Assembly (NCBI GenBank): GCA_963788505.1 | Contig: CAWBGY010000006.1 | Location: forward strand, 62,001-126,000 | Direction: 5' to 3' | From: JAIQFF01 sp963788505 | Lineage (GTDB): Bacteria; Acidobacteriota; Terriglobia; Terriglobales; Acidobacteriaceae | Length of the DNA stretch: 64,000 nucleotides | Shown here: positions 28,619 to 37,872 of the stretch, piece after piece | Numbering within the stretch: the first letter of the stretch is position 1 | Layout: each line of letters starts with the position of its first letter | The notes under the pieces: generated by a model | The model's database searches: none | Told to the model about the DNA's origin: nothing | Seen by the model: the letters and a program-made list of their open reading frames with translations, nothing else | Program-made: the position numbers and the translations under genes

Positions 28619-31048
28619 TTACGCGGCGCGACGAGGATGACCCGTTGCCGGCACTGCAACCGCGGATCTCGACGAATTCTTCTCCCCGGCCAGTTGCAGA
28701 TAGAGGCCTTCGATCTCGCGAGTTACCCGGTTCCACAAATAATGCTGCCGCACTTTTTCTCTGGCTTTGCTGGCGGCGGCCTTCCTGACCTCGGGTTCTG
28801 AGACGAGCAACTGCAACATACGTTCCAGGTCGTTCCGGTCGCCGGCCCGAAACGTGAAACCCGCTCCTTCGACCAGTTCGCGGTTTTCGGGAATATCGCT
28901 GGCCAGAACGCAGACCCCCGCTCCCATGGCATCAAGCAGGGCCAGCGAGAGGCCTTCCAAGTCGGAGGGCAAGACGAATAACATGGCGTTCGTCAGTAAT
29001 TCATCCAAAGCTTCACCGGATACCCAGTCCAGAATACGAACCTGATCACTCTGGTGATGGCGCAACCGCTTTGCATAGGCATCAGAATGGCTCGACCCGC
29101 CTGCCAGCACCAGCTTTACCGGAGTTTCCATCCCCTCGTACGCCTGGATCAGCAGGTCGCAGTTCTTCTCCGGAGAAAAGCGCCCGAGAAACAGGATGTA
29201 GTTGCCGGGTTCGATGCCCCATTCGCGCAGCCGTCCGGCGGTACGTCGTTGCCGTAGGTTCGTGCCGTTGGGCACATACACCGGTTCGACCCCATAGCGC
29301 GAGCGGTAATATCTCTGCAGGGTCCGCGATGCCACCATGGTCAGGTCAGGCAGCTTGATGGATGCCCGCTCCCCGAGCCGCAGAATGAAAGACGCCAGGC
29401 GGCCCCATTTCCGCCGCTGCCAGTCCAGTCCCTGCACCGTCACCACTGTCTTTTTTCCGAACCAGCGGGGGAGGAACGAGAACAATGCCGGCCCCAGGCA
29501 CTGATAGTGCACAATGTCACAATCGCCAAACAGCGCGTGGATGGTGCTGAGAAATGTGTGCACCAGGGTCTCGAGATGTTTCGAGCGAATGGTCGGCACC
29601 CGGACCAGGCGCATCCCGTTGTGTACCTCTTGCGCGGGACTGAAGTAGGTGCGGCAGTATACGGTTACATCGTGCCCCAGCTCGGCCAGGCGCTTGCCGA
29701 CCTCTTCGTAGTAGGTCTCAATTCCACTGTATTTGGAAATCACGCCGCGGCCGCCGATAAATGCGACCCGCAGCCCCGCCTTCGCGGCCGTCCTGATGCT
29801 TTCACCGCCCGCTTTTTTGGGTCCGGGGGCCAATTGTTCATACAGCTCTGTCAGCGCGGCATAGTGCTGCGCGGGCGAGTGCTGGCGAGTCACCAGAGTG
29901 CGTCCGGCGGCACCCATTTCGGCCGCCAGCTTTGGCCGCTCGGCTAGAAACGAGATCGCCTCCGCCAGTTGCGCCACGTTGCCTGCCGGAAACAACATGC
30001 CGGTCTCACCCTCATGCACCAATTCCCTTCTCGAGCCCAGGTCCGAGGCCACGACCGCGCGTCCCCAGGCGTAGGATTCGAGGATGGTCTTGCCCAGCGT
30101 CTCGTAAGCCCGCGAAGGCAGCACCGTGAACCGCGATGACGAGATCAGCCGGTGAAGTTGGGGCCCCATCACACGGCCGACAAATTCAACGTTAGCCAGA
30201 CCCAAGTCTCGAGTTAGCCCTTCCAGTTCCGCCCGCTGTGGCCCCTCGCCAGCAATCTGCAGGGAGATTGAGGGGAGATGATGCATGGCCCGCAAGAGAT
30301 CAGTCAGTCCTTTTTCCGCTGAAAGGCGGCCAAAATACAGGATGGGAGCGTTCGGAGACGGGTCAGGGACGGTTTGTGACGGCAGGCTCTGAAAATGCGC
30401 CAGCACGCTGATTTTTTCGGCGTCCCAGCCGTTTTCCACCAGCTTGTGTTTCACGAACCGGCTGGGCACGAGGAAGCGGGCGACGCAGCTCTCATAACTG
30501 CGCAGCCACTTGTGCAGGTACGCCTCCGCCGCCAGCATGACGCTGGCTCCGCGGGGTCCCGGATAGCAGCCTTCCGCAACGACGTGCCAGAACTTCCCCC
30601 CGTGGCAGCGCTCGCAGGCGCGGCCGTGCGAAACCATGTTGTAGCTGGGGCAAAGCAGTTTGAAGTCGTTCAGGTGATAGACCACGGGAACGCCCTGCGC
30701 TTTGAGTTCCCACAGGATTGAGGGCGAAAGATGGTGGTAAATGTTGCGCACGTGAGCGACGTCCGGACGAAAGGCCTTCACCATGTCGCGCAATTTCAGG
30801 CGCGCTTCGCGCGAGTAGAGCATATGCGCCGCTTGTCTGGAGCTGGCCACAAGTCCTGACCGGTTATTTTTGAAATCGATGGCGGGCACAAAGTGCTGGT
30901 CATATTTCGTCGCTTCTCCGCGCGGGTCCGCCATCGAAAACAACGCGACCTCGTGCCCCTGCGATCTCATCAGGTCCATCAGTTCGAACAGGTAGACCTC
31001 GGTGCCGCTGAAGGCAAAGTTATATTTGTTGCAGTACAGGATTCTCAT
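28619..31048 (-). CDS. Fused double glycosyltransferase (two GT4 domains)
   Basis: 809 aa made of two complete GT-B GT4-type units. The first (about 1-395) begins MRILYCNKYNFAFSGTEVY and has the EX7E-type motif YETLGKTILE. The second (about 405-809) begins LRVAFIGGRGVISKYSGIETYYEEVG and has EGLSLALLD, where the second Glu is Asp. A short variable linker joins them. Fusion of two transferases would add two sugars in sequence to the lipid-linked repeat unit. The start overlaps the end of the upstream GT4 gene by 29 bp, so translation is probably coupled. The sugars transferred are not predictable. Confidence 0.9.
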   Translation of the reverse strand: MRILYCNKYNFAFSGTEVYLFELMDLMRSQGHEVALFSMADPRGEATKYDQHFVPAIDFKNNRSGLVASSRQAAHMLYSREARLKLRDMVKAFRPDVAHVRNIYHHLSPSILWELKAQGVPVVYHLNDFKLLCPSYNMVSHGRACERCHGGKFWHVVAEGCYPGPRGASVMLAAEAYLHKWLRSYESCVARFLVPSRFVKHKLVENGWDAEKISVLAHFQSLPSQTVPDPSPNAPILYFGRLSAEKGLTDLLRAMHHLPSISLQIAGEGPQRAELEGLTRDLGLANVEFVGRVMGPQLHRLISSSRFTVLPSRAYETLGKTILESYAWGRAVVASDLGSRRELVHEGETGMLFPAGNVAQLAEAISFLAERPKLAAEMGAAGRTLVTRQHSPAQHYAALTELYEQLAPGPKKAGGESIRTAAKAGLRVAFIGGRGVISKYSGIETYYEEVGKRLAELGHDVTVYCRTYFSPAQEVHNGMRLVRVPTIRSKHLETLVHTFLSTIHALFGDCDIVHYQCLGPALFSFLPRWFGKKTVVTVQGLDWQRRKWGRLASFILRLGERASIKLPDLTMVASRTLQRYYRSRYGVEPVYVPNGTNLRQRRTAGRLREWGIEPGNYILFLGRFSPEKNCDLLIQAYEGMETPVKLVLAGGSSHSDAYAKRLRHHQSDQVRILDWVSGEALDELLTNAMLFVLPSDLEGLSLALLDAMGAGVCVLASDIPENRELVEGAGFTFRAGDRNDLERMLQLLVSEPEVRKAAASKAREKVRQHYLWNRVTREIEGLYLQLAGEKNSSRSAVAVPATGHPRRAA

Positions 31049-32357
31049 TTGAGGTGTGCCTTACCTTTTGGGTAATGCGGGAAACAAGCAGGTCAGCAAG
31101 GGCAGCCAGGTTCTTTTCCCGGTCAAAGTGCCGCAGCACGTGTTGCCGAGCGCTGCGGCGGAGCCGGGGCAGTGCCTCGCCTGAGCTGTGAATGATTTCG
31201 ATTTGGGTTACAAAATCTTCAACCGAACCCGGGCGATACAGAAACCCGGTTTCGCCATGCTTTACCAGTTCCGGGATTCCTGTGATCGCGGGCGCCAGAA
31301 CGGTTTTACAGCGGGCCATCGCCTCCATCAGCACCAGGGGAATGCCTTCACTACGGCTGGTGAGCACCACCAGATCGCACAATGCGTAGCAGGCATCAAG
31401 TTCCGGACGGGAAAGATGGCCCAAAAGCTTCACCTGCCCGTCGAGTCCGAGGTTTCGAATCAGGTGTTCGAGCCAGGGGCGCTCAGTTCCTTCTCCCGCA
31501 ATCAGGCATAGGAAGTCAGCATCGCGAGTCTTCAATTCATGGCAGGCGCGCAACAGAAAAGCATGGTCTTTCACCGGATGCAGCCTGCCCACCGCCAGCA
31601 TCATCCAGCGTTTTGGGCCCGGGGCTGGTTGCGAAACCGAAGCTACGGTGCACGGCAACTCCACTCCCAGCCGCCGCACCACGATTTTTCCCGGATCGAG
31701 GTCGGGAAAGCGCTCCAGCACGAAGCGCCGGTTGAACTCCGAAACGGTCACGCAGAACTTGCAGTGTTTCAGCTTTGTGTCCAGGTAGGCCCGGTGCACC
31801 AGCAGATCCGAACCATGCAGCGTCAGGCTGTAGTCGATCCCGAGCAGACGCGCCGCCACCATCGCGATCCAGGATGCGAAATATCCGTGGTGCACATGAA
31901 TGTGGTCCACGCCGCGCCCTTCCAGTTGGAGCGCGTAGCAAGCACCCAGCAGGGTGTGCAGCAGCGCCCGCACTCTCCGCGCGGGAGGTTCGCTGCCTTG
32001 CGCCAGCACCCGCGCAAGAAGGTCTGCCAGCGGCCCAAACTTGCGTACACAGAGCCAGGCAGCGCGGACCACGAGTCTGAGACGAAGGGGTTGCAGATAC
32101 AGGCTCTCGGATGCGAATGATTTCAGCCGCGGTTCCCGCGCTGTCCCGTCCGGACGGCGGACGCTGCAGGGGACAACCTGTATTCCACGGCGGCGCAGTT
32201 CCTCGATTTCCTCGAATACATAGGGCTCGACCGGCGAAGGAAACTGGTTGGCGAGATAGGCAATCGTGGGCACGTTCAGGAGAAAGCGAAAAGGCCCGTC
32301 AGGAAAATCGCAAGCCCCGGCAGAATTCGGCATGCGCAGGTCAGATGGGAAGGGCAT
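31020..32357 (-). CDS. Glycosyltransferase family 4
   Basis: 445 aa GT-B fold enzyme. The N-terminal half has FEEIEELRRRGIQVVPCSVRRPDG and a HVHHGYFASWIAMVAARLLG block; the C-terminal donor domain carries KLLGHLSRPELDACYALCDLVVLTS and the EX7E motif SEGIPLVLMEAM. It should add one sugar to the undecaprenyl-linked repeat unit on the cytoplasmic face. It overlaps both neighbours (17 bp with the Wzy-like gene, 29 bp with the double GT4), a sign of tight operon coupling. Starts at 32357 or the ATG at 32333 are both possible. Confidence 0.9.
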   Translation of the reverse strand: MPFPSDLRMPNSAGACDFPDGPFRFLLNVPTIAYLANQFPSPVEPYVFEEIEELRRRGIQVVPCSVRRPDGTAREPRLKSFASESLYLQPLRLRLVVRAAWLCVRKFGPLADLLARVLAQGSEPPARRVRALLHTLLGACYALQLEGRGVDHIHVHHGYFASWIAMVAARLLGIDYSLTLHGSDLLVHRAYLDTKLKHCKFCVTVSEFNRRFVLERFPDLDPGKIVVRRLGVELPCTVASVSQPAPGPKRWMMLAVGRLHPVKDHAFLLRACHELKTRDADFLCLIAGEGTERPWLEHLIRNLGLDGQVKLLGHLSRPELDACYALCDLVVLTSRSEGIPLVLMEAMARCKTVLAPAITGIPELVKHGETGFLYRPGSVEDFVTQIEIIHSSGEALPRLRRSARQHVLRHFDREKNLAALADLLVSRITQKVRHTSNENPVLQQI

Positions 32358-33672
32358 ATGACCGGGCGTCCGCCTGGCGATTTTGTGCAGCCAGCATGCC
32401 GGCGACCGTAAAGAGCAATCCGTTCACGAATTGGTAATTCATCACCACGAAACTGCCGTTGAAGACGTATACCGCAACCAGAACCGGCCAGAGCAAACGG
32501 AATTGCTCATCCGGAAATGTGCCTTCCACGGAGGCGACATGAGGGCGCCGCGTTGCCCCAAGCCGGAGCAGTTCGACCACCATCCACAGATATAAAAGCG
32601 CTCCCAACAGGCCGTGTTGCACGGCGATTTCCAGATAGGTATTGTGAAAGAAGAAAGCGGTCTGGTGAAAGCCGTCGATCCGCTTCGCCAACTCTGGTTG
32701 CAGGTCGCTTGTACCCCAACCCAGGAGCGGCTTTTCCAGAAACATTTCCAGGCCGGTCCGGTACATCACTACCCGGAACTCCACTGGACTGCGCTCTTCC
32801 AGGCGGGCCACAAAGGAAGAGTTCGCGTCCTCGAAACTGAGAGCGCTCAGCAGCCCCACGCCTCCAACCAGCAACAGCCCGAAGCAGGCGCGGCGAACAT
32901 GCCGGTTGGAAGAAAAGAAGGCCAGGCCTGAAACGCAGGCGCCAAAAGACAACCACACCGCCCGGGTTCGGGTCGCCAGAATCGCCAGCGGCAGCGCAAT
33001 CAACAGCAGGAGGGCGGGTAATCTTTTCAGCCGACCCCGTCGAAATGAGTCCAGCGCGATCAGCCCCAGCAAATTCAAGGTCACCCCATTCGCGACTGCT
33101 TGCAGAAAAGGGCCGCGAGCGCGGTCGGCGTGGATGCCGATACTCTCGTCCAGGATGTAGCGGGGAAAGATCAGTCCTTTGGCGCCGAGCAGAAACAAGA
33201 TCGCGATCAGGCACAAATAACCCAGTACCACTAACGAGAATGTCTCGAACCGGCGCCGCGACGCCGCATCACCGAAAGCGGACCCGGCCAGATGATAAAG
33301 CGCAAAGGGCACCAGCCACTTGGCGGCAAACACACTCCAGCCTTGCGCGTCATACGGCTGGGCCAGAAGACTGCCAAGGCCCAGCAACAGCAACGCTGCC
33401 ATCGGCCACAGGACCGGGTCAGCGCGGGTTGCGGACCGGCGCAGTACCAGCACCCGCAGTCCCACCACAAATAACAGCAACAGAAACGCGATTCGGTCCA
33501 GCCAGTAGAACTGCAGGTCTGGAGGACGGAAAAGCATGACCGTGAGGGTGGTCAAGAACAGGACCGCCGGCGCCGCGATCAAGGCGTGCAGCGGCCGGAA
33601 GGCAGTGACCACAGTCCAGTGCGCCACGGCAGGCACTGAATTTCGCAGCGTAATTTGTTCTGTCGTGGCCAT
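32341..33672 (-). CDS. O-antigen ligase / Wzy polymerase family membrane protein
   Basis: 443 aa with about 10-12 hydrophobic helices. The large periplasmic loop and following helix carry GWGTSDLQPEL and HNTYLEIAVQHGLLGALLYLW, the Wzy_C pattern seen in WaaL ligases and Wzy polymerases. In this operon a polymerase of lipid-linked repeat units is more likely than an LPS ligase, since Wzz-like and export genes are present and no other polymerase is. Its ATG directly follows the TAG-adjacent end of the next gene: the stop of the phosphoglycosyltransferase frame at 33673 is immediately before this start. Confidence 0.88.
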   Translation of the reverse strand: MATTEQITLRNSVPAVAHWTVVTAFRPLHALIAAPAVLFLTTLTVMLFRPPDLQFYWLDRIAFLLLLFVVGLRVLVLRRSATRADPVLWPMAALLLLGLGSLLAQPYDAQGWSVFAAKWLVPFALYHLAGSAFGDAASRRRFETFSLVVLGYLCLIAILFLLGAKGLIFPRYILDESIGIHADRARGPFLQAVANGVTLNLLGLIALDSFRRGRLKRLPALLLLIALPLAILATRTRAVWLSFGACVSGLAFFSSNRHVRRACFGLLLVGGVGLLSALSFEDANSSFVARLEERSPVEFRVVMYRTGLEMFLEKPLLGWGTSDLQPELAKRIDGFHQTAFFFHNTYLEIAVQHGLLGALLYLWMVVELLRLGATRRPHVASVEGTFPDEQFRLLWPVLVAVYVFNGSFVVMNYQFVNGLLFTVAGMLAAQNRQADARSYALPI

Positions 33673-34845
33673 CTACGCGCCGCTTCCGTGCAGGATTACG
33701 AACACCGTCCTCCACAGAATCGAGAAATCCATCCCCAGACTCCAGTGCTCGATGTACTCCAGGTCGAGTGCCATGTTGCGCTGAAACGACGGATCGCCTC
33801 TGGCCGTAACTTGCCACAGTCCAGTGATTCCCGGGGTCACATCCAGGCGGCGCAGATGATCCAGGCGATAGTGCTCGAAGTCGTCAAGAGGATGGGGCCG
33901 CGGACCGACCAGGCTCATCTCCCCTCGCAACACATTCCACAACTGGGGCAGTTCATCCAGGCTGTAGCGCCGCAGAAACTGGCCCACTCGGGTGATGCGT
34001 GGATCCGCGGCAATCTTGAAGCAAGGGCCACGGCGCTCGTTGTCCGAGCGCAGGCTTTCCTTCAACCCGTCCGCGTCGGAAACCATGGTGCGAAACTTGT
34101 AGCAAGTGAATCTTCTGCCCTTGAGTCCCACTCGCGTAGCCGGGTACATCACCTGTCCCGGCGAAGCCACCTTGATCGCCAGGGCGACGGCAGCCATGAG
34201 CGGCGCAGCCACCAGCAAAGCGATGGCGGAGAGCGCAATATCCAGCACACGTTTGCAGAACAGGGCCGCCGCTGGCGCTTTCTCCTCGTGCAGCGTGAGT
34301 ACGGGCATGTCACCGAAATACTCGAGTCCCAGATGACTCGCCTTATGGCCCTGCTCATGGGCCTGCCCGAAGTCATAAAGGTCAGGGACAAGGCGGATGT
34401 TAAGCCGGCTGCGGTGTGCTTCACGGATCACCCACCGCGTCAGGTCACGCCGCTCCGGAATCGCCAAAATCACCTCGTCCACAAATTCAGTTCGCGCGAT
34501 CCGGGTAAGGTTTCCCACTCGGCCAAGGACATTGCCCGCGACTACCTCGTTTTCGTCGAGGAAGCCCACGACCCTGCGTCCGTCGACATTCTCCCGTTCC
34601 AGGATTGCAGCCAGTTCGCGTCCCATCGGCCCGGCTCCTACGATGAGAACGTTGCGTCCGTGCCCCCGTTCGACGCGCCGGGCCGCCGCCCGCCCCCGGT
34701 CCCGACTCCAGGCGAACCCGGGCAGGCGGGCATAGATGCCTCCATCCAGGGCCAGCGACTGTAGCTTCGTTGCCTTTGCCGGAACGGGACGCGGAGAAGG
34801 TGGGCCCTGAAAGCGATCGGGATTAAACGTAGCGGGCAGGGACAT
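33673..34845 (-). CDS. Polyprenyl-phosphate sugar-1-phosphate transferase (WbaP/WcaJ-type), short form
   Basis: 390 aa. A Rossmann-like CoA-binding domain (VLIVGAGPMGRELAAILE, about residues 65-190) precedes the catalytic phosphoglycosyltransferase domain, with the re-entrant membrane helix near 205-230, then TRVGLKGRRFTCYKFRTM, RRYSLDELPQLWNVLRGEMSLVGPRP and PGITGLWQV. It should start repeat-unit assembly by placing a sugar phosphate on undecaprenyl phosphate. Normal relatives have about four N-terminal membrane helices before the CoA-binding domain; here only about 60 polar residues are present. The start is certain, since ATG follows directly on the TGA of the NusG-like gene. Confidence 0.92.
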   Translation of the reverse strand: MSLPATFNPDRFQGPPSPRPVPAKATKLQSLALDGGIYARLPGFAWSRDRGRAAARRVERGHGRNVLIVGAGPMGRELAAILERENVDGRRVVGFLDENEVVAGNVLGRVGNLTRIARTEFVDEVILAIPERRDLTRWVIREAHRSRLNIRLVPDLYDFGQAHEQGHKASHLGLEYFGDMPVLTLHEEKAPAAALFCKRVLDIALSAIALLVAAPLMAAVALAIKVASPGQVMYPATRVGLKGRRFTCYKFRTMVSDADGLKESLRSDNERRGPCFKIAADPRITRVGQFLRRYSLDELPQLWNVLRGEMSLVGPRPHPLDDFEHYRLDHLRRLDVTPGITGLWQVTARGDPSFQRNMALDLEYIEHWSLGMDFSILWRTVFVILHGSGA

Positions 34846-35391
34846 TCAGACCAGCTCCAATTCGTATCCTTCGATCCGGACGGCCACGGATCGCTCAATG
34901 CACTCAATCGAGATGACCAGCGTCTTCTGAGTGCTCTGCGCCAGAATGCCTTCCAGACCATCGAGACAACCGCCGCGAATTCGCACCCGCTGCCCGATTT
35001 TCAGAAACGCATGCAGCGCGCAAGGAAGTTGATGAGCCAGTAACCGGCGCAGGTCGTCAATCTGGCGGGACGGAATCGGACTGGCATCACCGTGCACCTG
35101 GACAAATCCCATGACGCCTTGGGTGCGCAACACCTTGCCGCGTGCCGGCGTGGACGGGGGCAGGCGCACAAATACGTATCCCGAAAACAGGGGAAGGGAG
35201 ATGATCTTTCGACGGTCACTCCAGCGGTGAGTTTCGTTGAGGACGGGGAGAAACGTTTCCACGCCTTTGCCTTGCAATTGGGCCGCAACCTTGCTTTCGA
35301 AACGGTAGCGGGTCTGCACCACGTACCATGGCGCCTCTGGGGGCGGGGATGTCTCCAGACCTTCCGGTATCGACCGCTCGTCGGTTGTCAT
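34846..35391 (-). CDS. NusG-paralogue antiterminator (RfaH/UpxY/LoaP-like)
   Basis: 181 aa. The NGN domain PWYVVQTRYRFESKVAAQLQGKGVETFLPV is followed by GYVFVRL and a C-terminal KOW domain (LKIGQRVRIRGGCLDGLEG). Sequence and location inside a polysaccharide operon mark it as a specialised NusG paralogue that binds RNA polymerase and lets it read through a long operon, not the housekeeping NusG. It is translationally linked to the next gene (stop and start touch). I found no perfect ops element (GGCGGTAGC) in the operon leader, so its recruitment signal is unknown. Confidence 0.9.
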   Translation of the reverse strand: MTTDERSIPEGLETSPPPEAPWYVVQTRYRFESKVAAQLQGKGVETFLPVLNETHRWSDRRKIISLPLFSGYVFVRLPPSTPARGKVLRTQGVMGFVQVHGDASPIPSRQIDDLRRLLAHQLPCALHAFLKIGQRVRIRGGCLDGLEGILAQSTQKTLVISIECIERSVAVRIEGYELELV

Positions 35392-35505
35392 GGGGAGATC
35401 AGCGTGGGTCAGACAAAGCTCTGCTACTTGAGTCCCATTCGGTTTTGCTGCTGTTTTTCACAAAACGCCTTCAGCGCCAGAGAGGCCCGGAGAAATACAC
35501 TCGTT

Positions 35506-36231
35506 CTACAGCCTGCGGTAAATTCCTTCCGGGATTGGAAATGTTCGCCGGTTCAAGACAGATCCCAGCACTCGGGTATTTGTAGCCTGGAGCGTCTGTA
35601 CTGCCCTCTGTGCCGCGGCACGCCGGGTCGCGTTTGCTTCCAGCACCAGAACGACGCCATCACTCAGGTAGCCGAGCAGCGCCGCGTCACTGCACAAGGC
35701 CGCGGGAGGACCGTGCAGCACGGTGTAGTCAAATTCGAGCCGCAACTCCCTTAGCCTGCCCGGTAGCCATTCCACCGAAAGGCCAGCCTCGTTTTCACCC
35801 ATGAACATTTCGCGCGGTACCCGCCACAAATGGCTGGAAACTCGCCGCGCGGAGTCTCGCAAGGGCCGAAAGCCGGCTGGGCGAAAAACCGGCACCGGAG
35901 CCCCGTAGTCGTCGTTCTCTTCGCTGGAGTGGAGATGTGTTTCCACCAGCGCCACGTTCCCCGGGATCTGGGCCGCCAGGACCTGGCCGACCCGCAAACA
36001 GATTCCGGCGACATCGCCGTCCTCGACCGCACAGAAGACGACCTGCCGTGCCGGCTTCGGCCAGCCGGGAAGAAATACCTGCCGTACCAGGCTGCGGATC
36101 TGCTCTTCCCCGAACCGGTAGGGGTCCCAGGCGATCGACTCGCGCCCGGTGGACGTCCGTGGCTCCGCGATTTCTGTTTCGAAGATGTCGCCGGCCAGCG
36201 CGTGTTCCAGCAAATCAGGACGTGTGCTCAT
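35506..36231 (-). CDS. BY-kinase/ParA-like protein with degenerate nucleotide motifs
   Basis: 241 aa. The overall layout follows the cytoplasmic domain of Wzc/CpsD tyrosine kinases: EEQIRSLVRQVFLP where the RxLRtnl helix belongs, then the P-loop region, a central strand, and FDYTVLHGPPAALCSDAALLGYLSDGVVLVLEAN. However, the Walker A position reads EDGDVAGICL with no GK(S/T), Walker A' reads ALVETHLH in place of LLIDADLR, and Walker B reads YTVLHGPP in place of VIIDTPP. There is no C-terminal tyrosine cluster. It is probably a non-catalytic partner of the Wzz-like protein encoded just upstream. The family call rests on context and fold-level similarity. Confidence 0.7.
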   Translation of the reverse strand: MSTRPDLLEHALAGDIFETEIAEPRTSTGRESIAWDPYRFGEEQIRSLVRQVFLPGWPKPARQVVFCAVEDGDVAGICLRVGQVLAAQIPGNVALVETHLHSSEENDDYGAPVPVFRPAGFRPLRDSARRVSSHLWRVPREMFMGENEAGLSVEWLPGRLRELRLEFDYTVLHGPPAALCSDAALLGYLSDGVVLVLEANATRRAAAQRAVQTLQATNTRVLGSVLNRRTFPIPEGIYRRL

Positions 36232-36258
36232 AAATGTTCCCTTTGCGGACTTCGTCTT

Positions 36259-37731
36259 TCAAGGCAGGGACGCCAGAACCCGCGTGCCCAGATAGGCCAC
36301 GACTTCATCGGGCGTCCGGAAGCCTTGATTCAGTGAGTCAGCGGCGAAAGCCAGTCCCGTGCTCGCGGTGCTGGCGAGCACGACGCCAATCAGGCCAAAG
36401 ACCCAACCCGCCCGGGCCGGGAGGGCCGGCGTTCGCGGTTGGTCAGCGATGACGACGTTCAGGATGCCACCCTGATCCAGTGCGTCCTCGATCCTCGCCT
36501 CCTCGCGCTTGTTCACGTACAGCAGGTAATTCCCCTCTGCCGCTTTCAAATCCCCCAGCAATTCCCCCTGCCGAAGCGCGTCCTTTCCGAGCCGCTGGGC
36601 AACTTCCCGATAGCCTGCTACCTGGGTACGGGTCGCTTGTCCATGGGCCTCGAGAGTGCCTAATTCAACCTGCGCCTTGATCAGTTCCGATTTCGCCCAT
36701 TCATGATTGGGTTCCTGGTTCGTGGTCTCATCGCGCAACGGCGAATGCTCCTCGGTGGCGATGCTGGCTTTGGTTTCCGCGATTTGCTGATCTACTTCCT
36801 GCACCAGCCGGTAAGAGGGATCGAATTTAGTCAACAATTCAGTCCGCTTCAGTTGCAGCTCCAGCAATTTTGACTTCATTTTCTCGGTGAGCTGTGGGTT
36901 GTCGGAATTTCGAATCACGGTCAGAATCCGCTCCGGCAAACCCTGCAGTTTGGACTGCAGCCCCCGGATACGCTGCCTGGTCTCGGCCATCGCCACCTGG
37001 GTCTGACGGTCGTTGGCCTCGGCGTCACTGAGTCTCTGCAGCGCCATGTCCCGTTCCTGGGCGGCCGATACCACGCCTTGATCGCTGCTGAAGTCCATGA
37101 GGCGAAACTCTGCGTCCAGTAATCCGCGCCGGGACTGAGCCACCTGCTGATCGAAGAATTCGTATTCCCCCGAGGGCCGCCGTACTCGCTGCTGTCTGGC
37201 CAGATAGGCGTGTGCCAGAGCATGCAGCACGGCTGCTGCCCGCGCGGGGTCCGACGATGAGTACGTCACTTGAATCAGGTGGGTCTTCCGTATCGGCTCC
37301 ACGCTCAGGCGGCTTGCCATCCGCCGCACCGATCGAGCCATCCGGATGTCCTCGCTGCCTCCGAGAAAGCGTTCATACCAGGGGCCGGCGCTGAGTCCGG
37401 CAGTCTGCACCACGGTGCGCAGAACTTCGTCGTCGCGGAGCAGTTCTACCTGAGAATTCAGCTCCTCTTCCGTGATTTCGTCCCGCTGAAACATGGACGA
37501 TGGCGTGGGCACGGGCGTAACCAGAGGATCCACTCGCTCCCGCCGCACCAGCACATTCATGTGGGCCTGGTAAGAGGGCGCGAATACGCCATAAGCCAGG
37601 ACAGCCAGAAAGACCGTCCCAAACGAAACCAGGGCCAGCCGGCGTTGCCGGAACAGCACCGCCAATAAATCGCGCATTGTGGGGGAGGTGGCGGTTGCAG
37701 GCTTTCGAATGATGGTGAGCTCTTCTCCCAT
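36259..37731 (-). CDS. Wzz/GumC-type polysaccharide co-polymerase
   Basis: 490 aa. A first membrane helix (LALVSFGTVFLAVLAYGVFA, about 32-51) follows a short cytoplasmic tail, then a long periplasmic part rich in heptads (about 190-420, coiled coil), and a second helix (AGWVFGLIGVVLASTASTGLAFA, about 443-465). This is the chain-length-determinant layout. It lacks a fused kinase domain and has instead a separate, degenerate kinase-like protein 27 bp downstream. It should set polymer length and bridge to the outer-membrane export protein encoded upstream. Confidence 0.9.
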   Translation of the reverse strand: MGEELTIIRKPATATSPTMRDLLAVLFRQRRLALVSFGTVFLAVLAYGVFAPSYQAHMNVLVRRERVDPLVTPVPTPSSMFQRDEITEEELNSQVELLRDDEVLRTVVQTAGLSAGPWYERFLGGSEDIRMARSVRRMASRLSVEPIRKTHLIQVTYSSSDPARAAAVLHALAHAYLARQQRVRRPSGEYEFFDQQVAQSRRGLLDAEFRLMDFSSDQGVVSAAQERDMALQRLSDAEANDRQTQVAMAETRQRIRGLQSKLQGLPERILTVIRNSDNPQLTEKMKSKLLELQLKRTELLTKFDPSYRLVQEVDQQIAETKASIATEEHSPLRDETTNQEPNHEWAKSELIKAQVELGTLEAHGQATRTQVAGYREVAQRLGKDALRQGELLGDLKAAEGNYLLYVNKREEARIEDALDQGGILNVVIADQPRTPALPARAGWVFGLIGVVLASTASTGLAFAADSLNQGFRTPDEVVAYLGTRVLASLP

Positions 37732-37872
37732 GCGGAGTTCTCCCGGCCCGATGACCTTTACTGTCTTCCGTTTCTGGTATCGGGCAGCGGCTATATCCGC
37801 TTGAGGACACGGTAAGCCCGAGAGGCTTATTCCGATTTAATGTTCGAGAAAAGTTGCGGTTCGCGCCTGTCC

